From a bacterium (lineage in GTDB: Bacteria; Elusimicrobiota; Elusimicrobia; UBA1565; UBA9628): DNA of 22,459 nucleotides. The translations under genes were made by a program, and so were the position numbers. The notes under the pieces were generated by a model, which was not told the origin of the DNA, ran no database searches, and was given only the letters and a program-made list of their open reading frames with translations. The stretch is from positions 1 to 22,459 of the forward strand of contig JAJYOT010000028.1 of NCBI GenBank assembly GCA_021796015.1, read 5' to 3'. Each line of letters starts with the position of its first letter. Within the stretch, counting starts at the first letter, position 1. Positions 22,235-22,459 of the stretch are shown one piece after another.

Positions 22235-22459
22235 CTATTTGCCCGCGCGGCGACGCTGGAGTTGATAGGCGGTTTTAAAGTGGCGAGGCAGCGTTTCCCC
22301 CGTCCCGCTGGAATTCATCAGACTATCCATCGTTACAAGAGATTCCAGCGCATGTCGGGAAAAATCATAGGTTTCAAAATATTCATCGTTCAACCCCAAA
22401 ATGTGGCCAAATTCATGAGCCGGAGTTCCATAATTAAAGTCGCGAAGAGTTTAGAGGGA
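22235..22459 (-). pseudogene. C-terminal part of a HExxHxxGxxD zinc metalloprotease, cut by window edge, possibly broken
   Basis: Translating the minus strand up to the TAG at 22235-22237 gives a clean protease end: FNYGTPAHEFGHILGLNDEY, then a Met-turn-like DSLMNSS and a basic tail QRRRAGK. HEFGHILGLND is the zinc-binding HExxHxxGxxD motif of metzincin-like proteases (aspartate as third ligand, as in snapalysins), and the order motif to Met-turn fits. An in-frame TAA at 22451-22453 lies only ten codons before the first H, and no usable start codon follows it before the motif. Either the gene is frameshifted or truncated, or an error in the last bases hides the true frame; six further bases upstream are visible. 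A terminator follows the gene. It lies upstream of the export operon in the same direction. Confidence 0.6.

Noticed and set aside
1..22459. CRISPR arrays and insertion sequences
   Set aside because: No regularly spaced repeats, no transposase and no cas gene were seen on either strand.

Overview
The window comes from a diderm bacterium with a peptidoglycan wall and mid-range GC. The evidence is a complete ftsQ-ftsA-ftsZ and murB cell-wall/division block, an outer-membrane beta-barrel ending in phenylalanine, several Sec-type signal peptides and a type IV pilus retraction ATPase. Gene content and gene order look like an Elusimicrobiota/Omnitrophota-type lineage, but that placement is an inference and was not tested.

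Layout. (1) Bases 1-3132, rightward: tRNA-Arg(CCU) with a promoter; a GC-rich, highly foldable segment that ends in a second copy of the tRNA 3' end; a membrane-anchored TPR protein overlapping an outer-membrane barrel; then a cluster of three DnaA-box-like sites in front of a gene for an unrecognised 187-residue protein. (2) Bases 3133-3544: a very AT-rich, gene-poor stretch between convergent genes, with a 23-bp inverted repeat and a dif-like sequence. (3) Bases 3545-16435, leftward: a nearly gap-free cluster, in transcription order purK, purE, sua5, murB, ftsQ, ftsA, ftsZ, pilT, a deoxynucleoside kinase, pgeF, hisC, cmk, rpsA and a small DUF3098-like membrane protein. Most junctions overlap by a few bases or are only a few bases apart, so translational coupling is likely. 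The cluster joins purine synthesis, tRNA t6A formation, wall synthesis, division, nucleotide salvage and the cmk-rpsA pair. (4) Bases 16541-17164, rightward: a rhomboid-like membrane protein without the protease catalytic motif. (5) Bases 17184-17901, leftward: a VapBC-type toxin-antitoxin pair with a strong promoter overlapping two operators on the same helical face. (6) Bases 17964-22099, leftward: three genes for exported or membrane proteins that I cannot assign to any known system. They are a 1014-residue beta-propeller protein with a duplicated helical module, a glycine-zipper membrane protein, and a small secreted cysteine-containing protein, and they end at a strong terminator. (7) Bases 22235-22459, leftward: the C-terminal end of a HExxHxxGxxD zinc metalloprotease, cut by the window edge and with an in-frame stop just upstream.

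The most unusual signals are: two palindromic repeats read in frame inside the N-terminal region of the 1014-residue secreted protein; the structured element behind the tRNA; the DnaA-box cluster and dif-like site around the point where gene direction flips; and the uncharacterised export operon at the right end.
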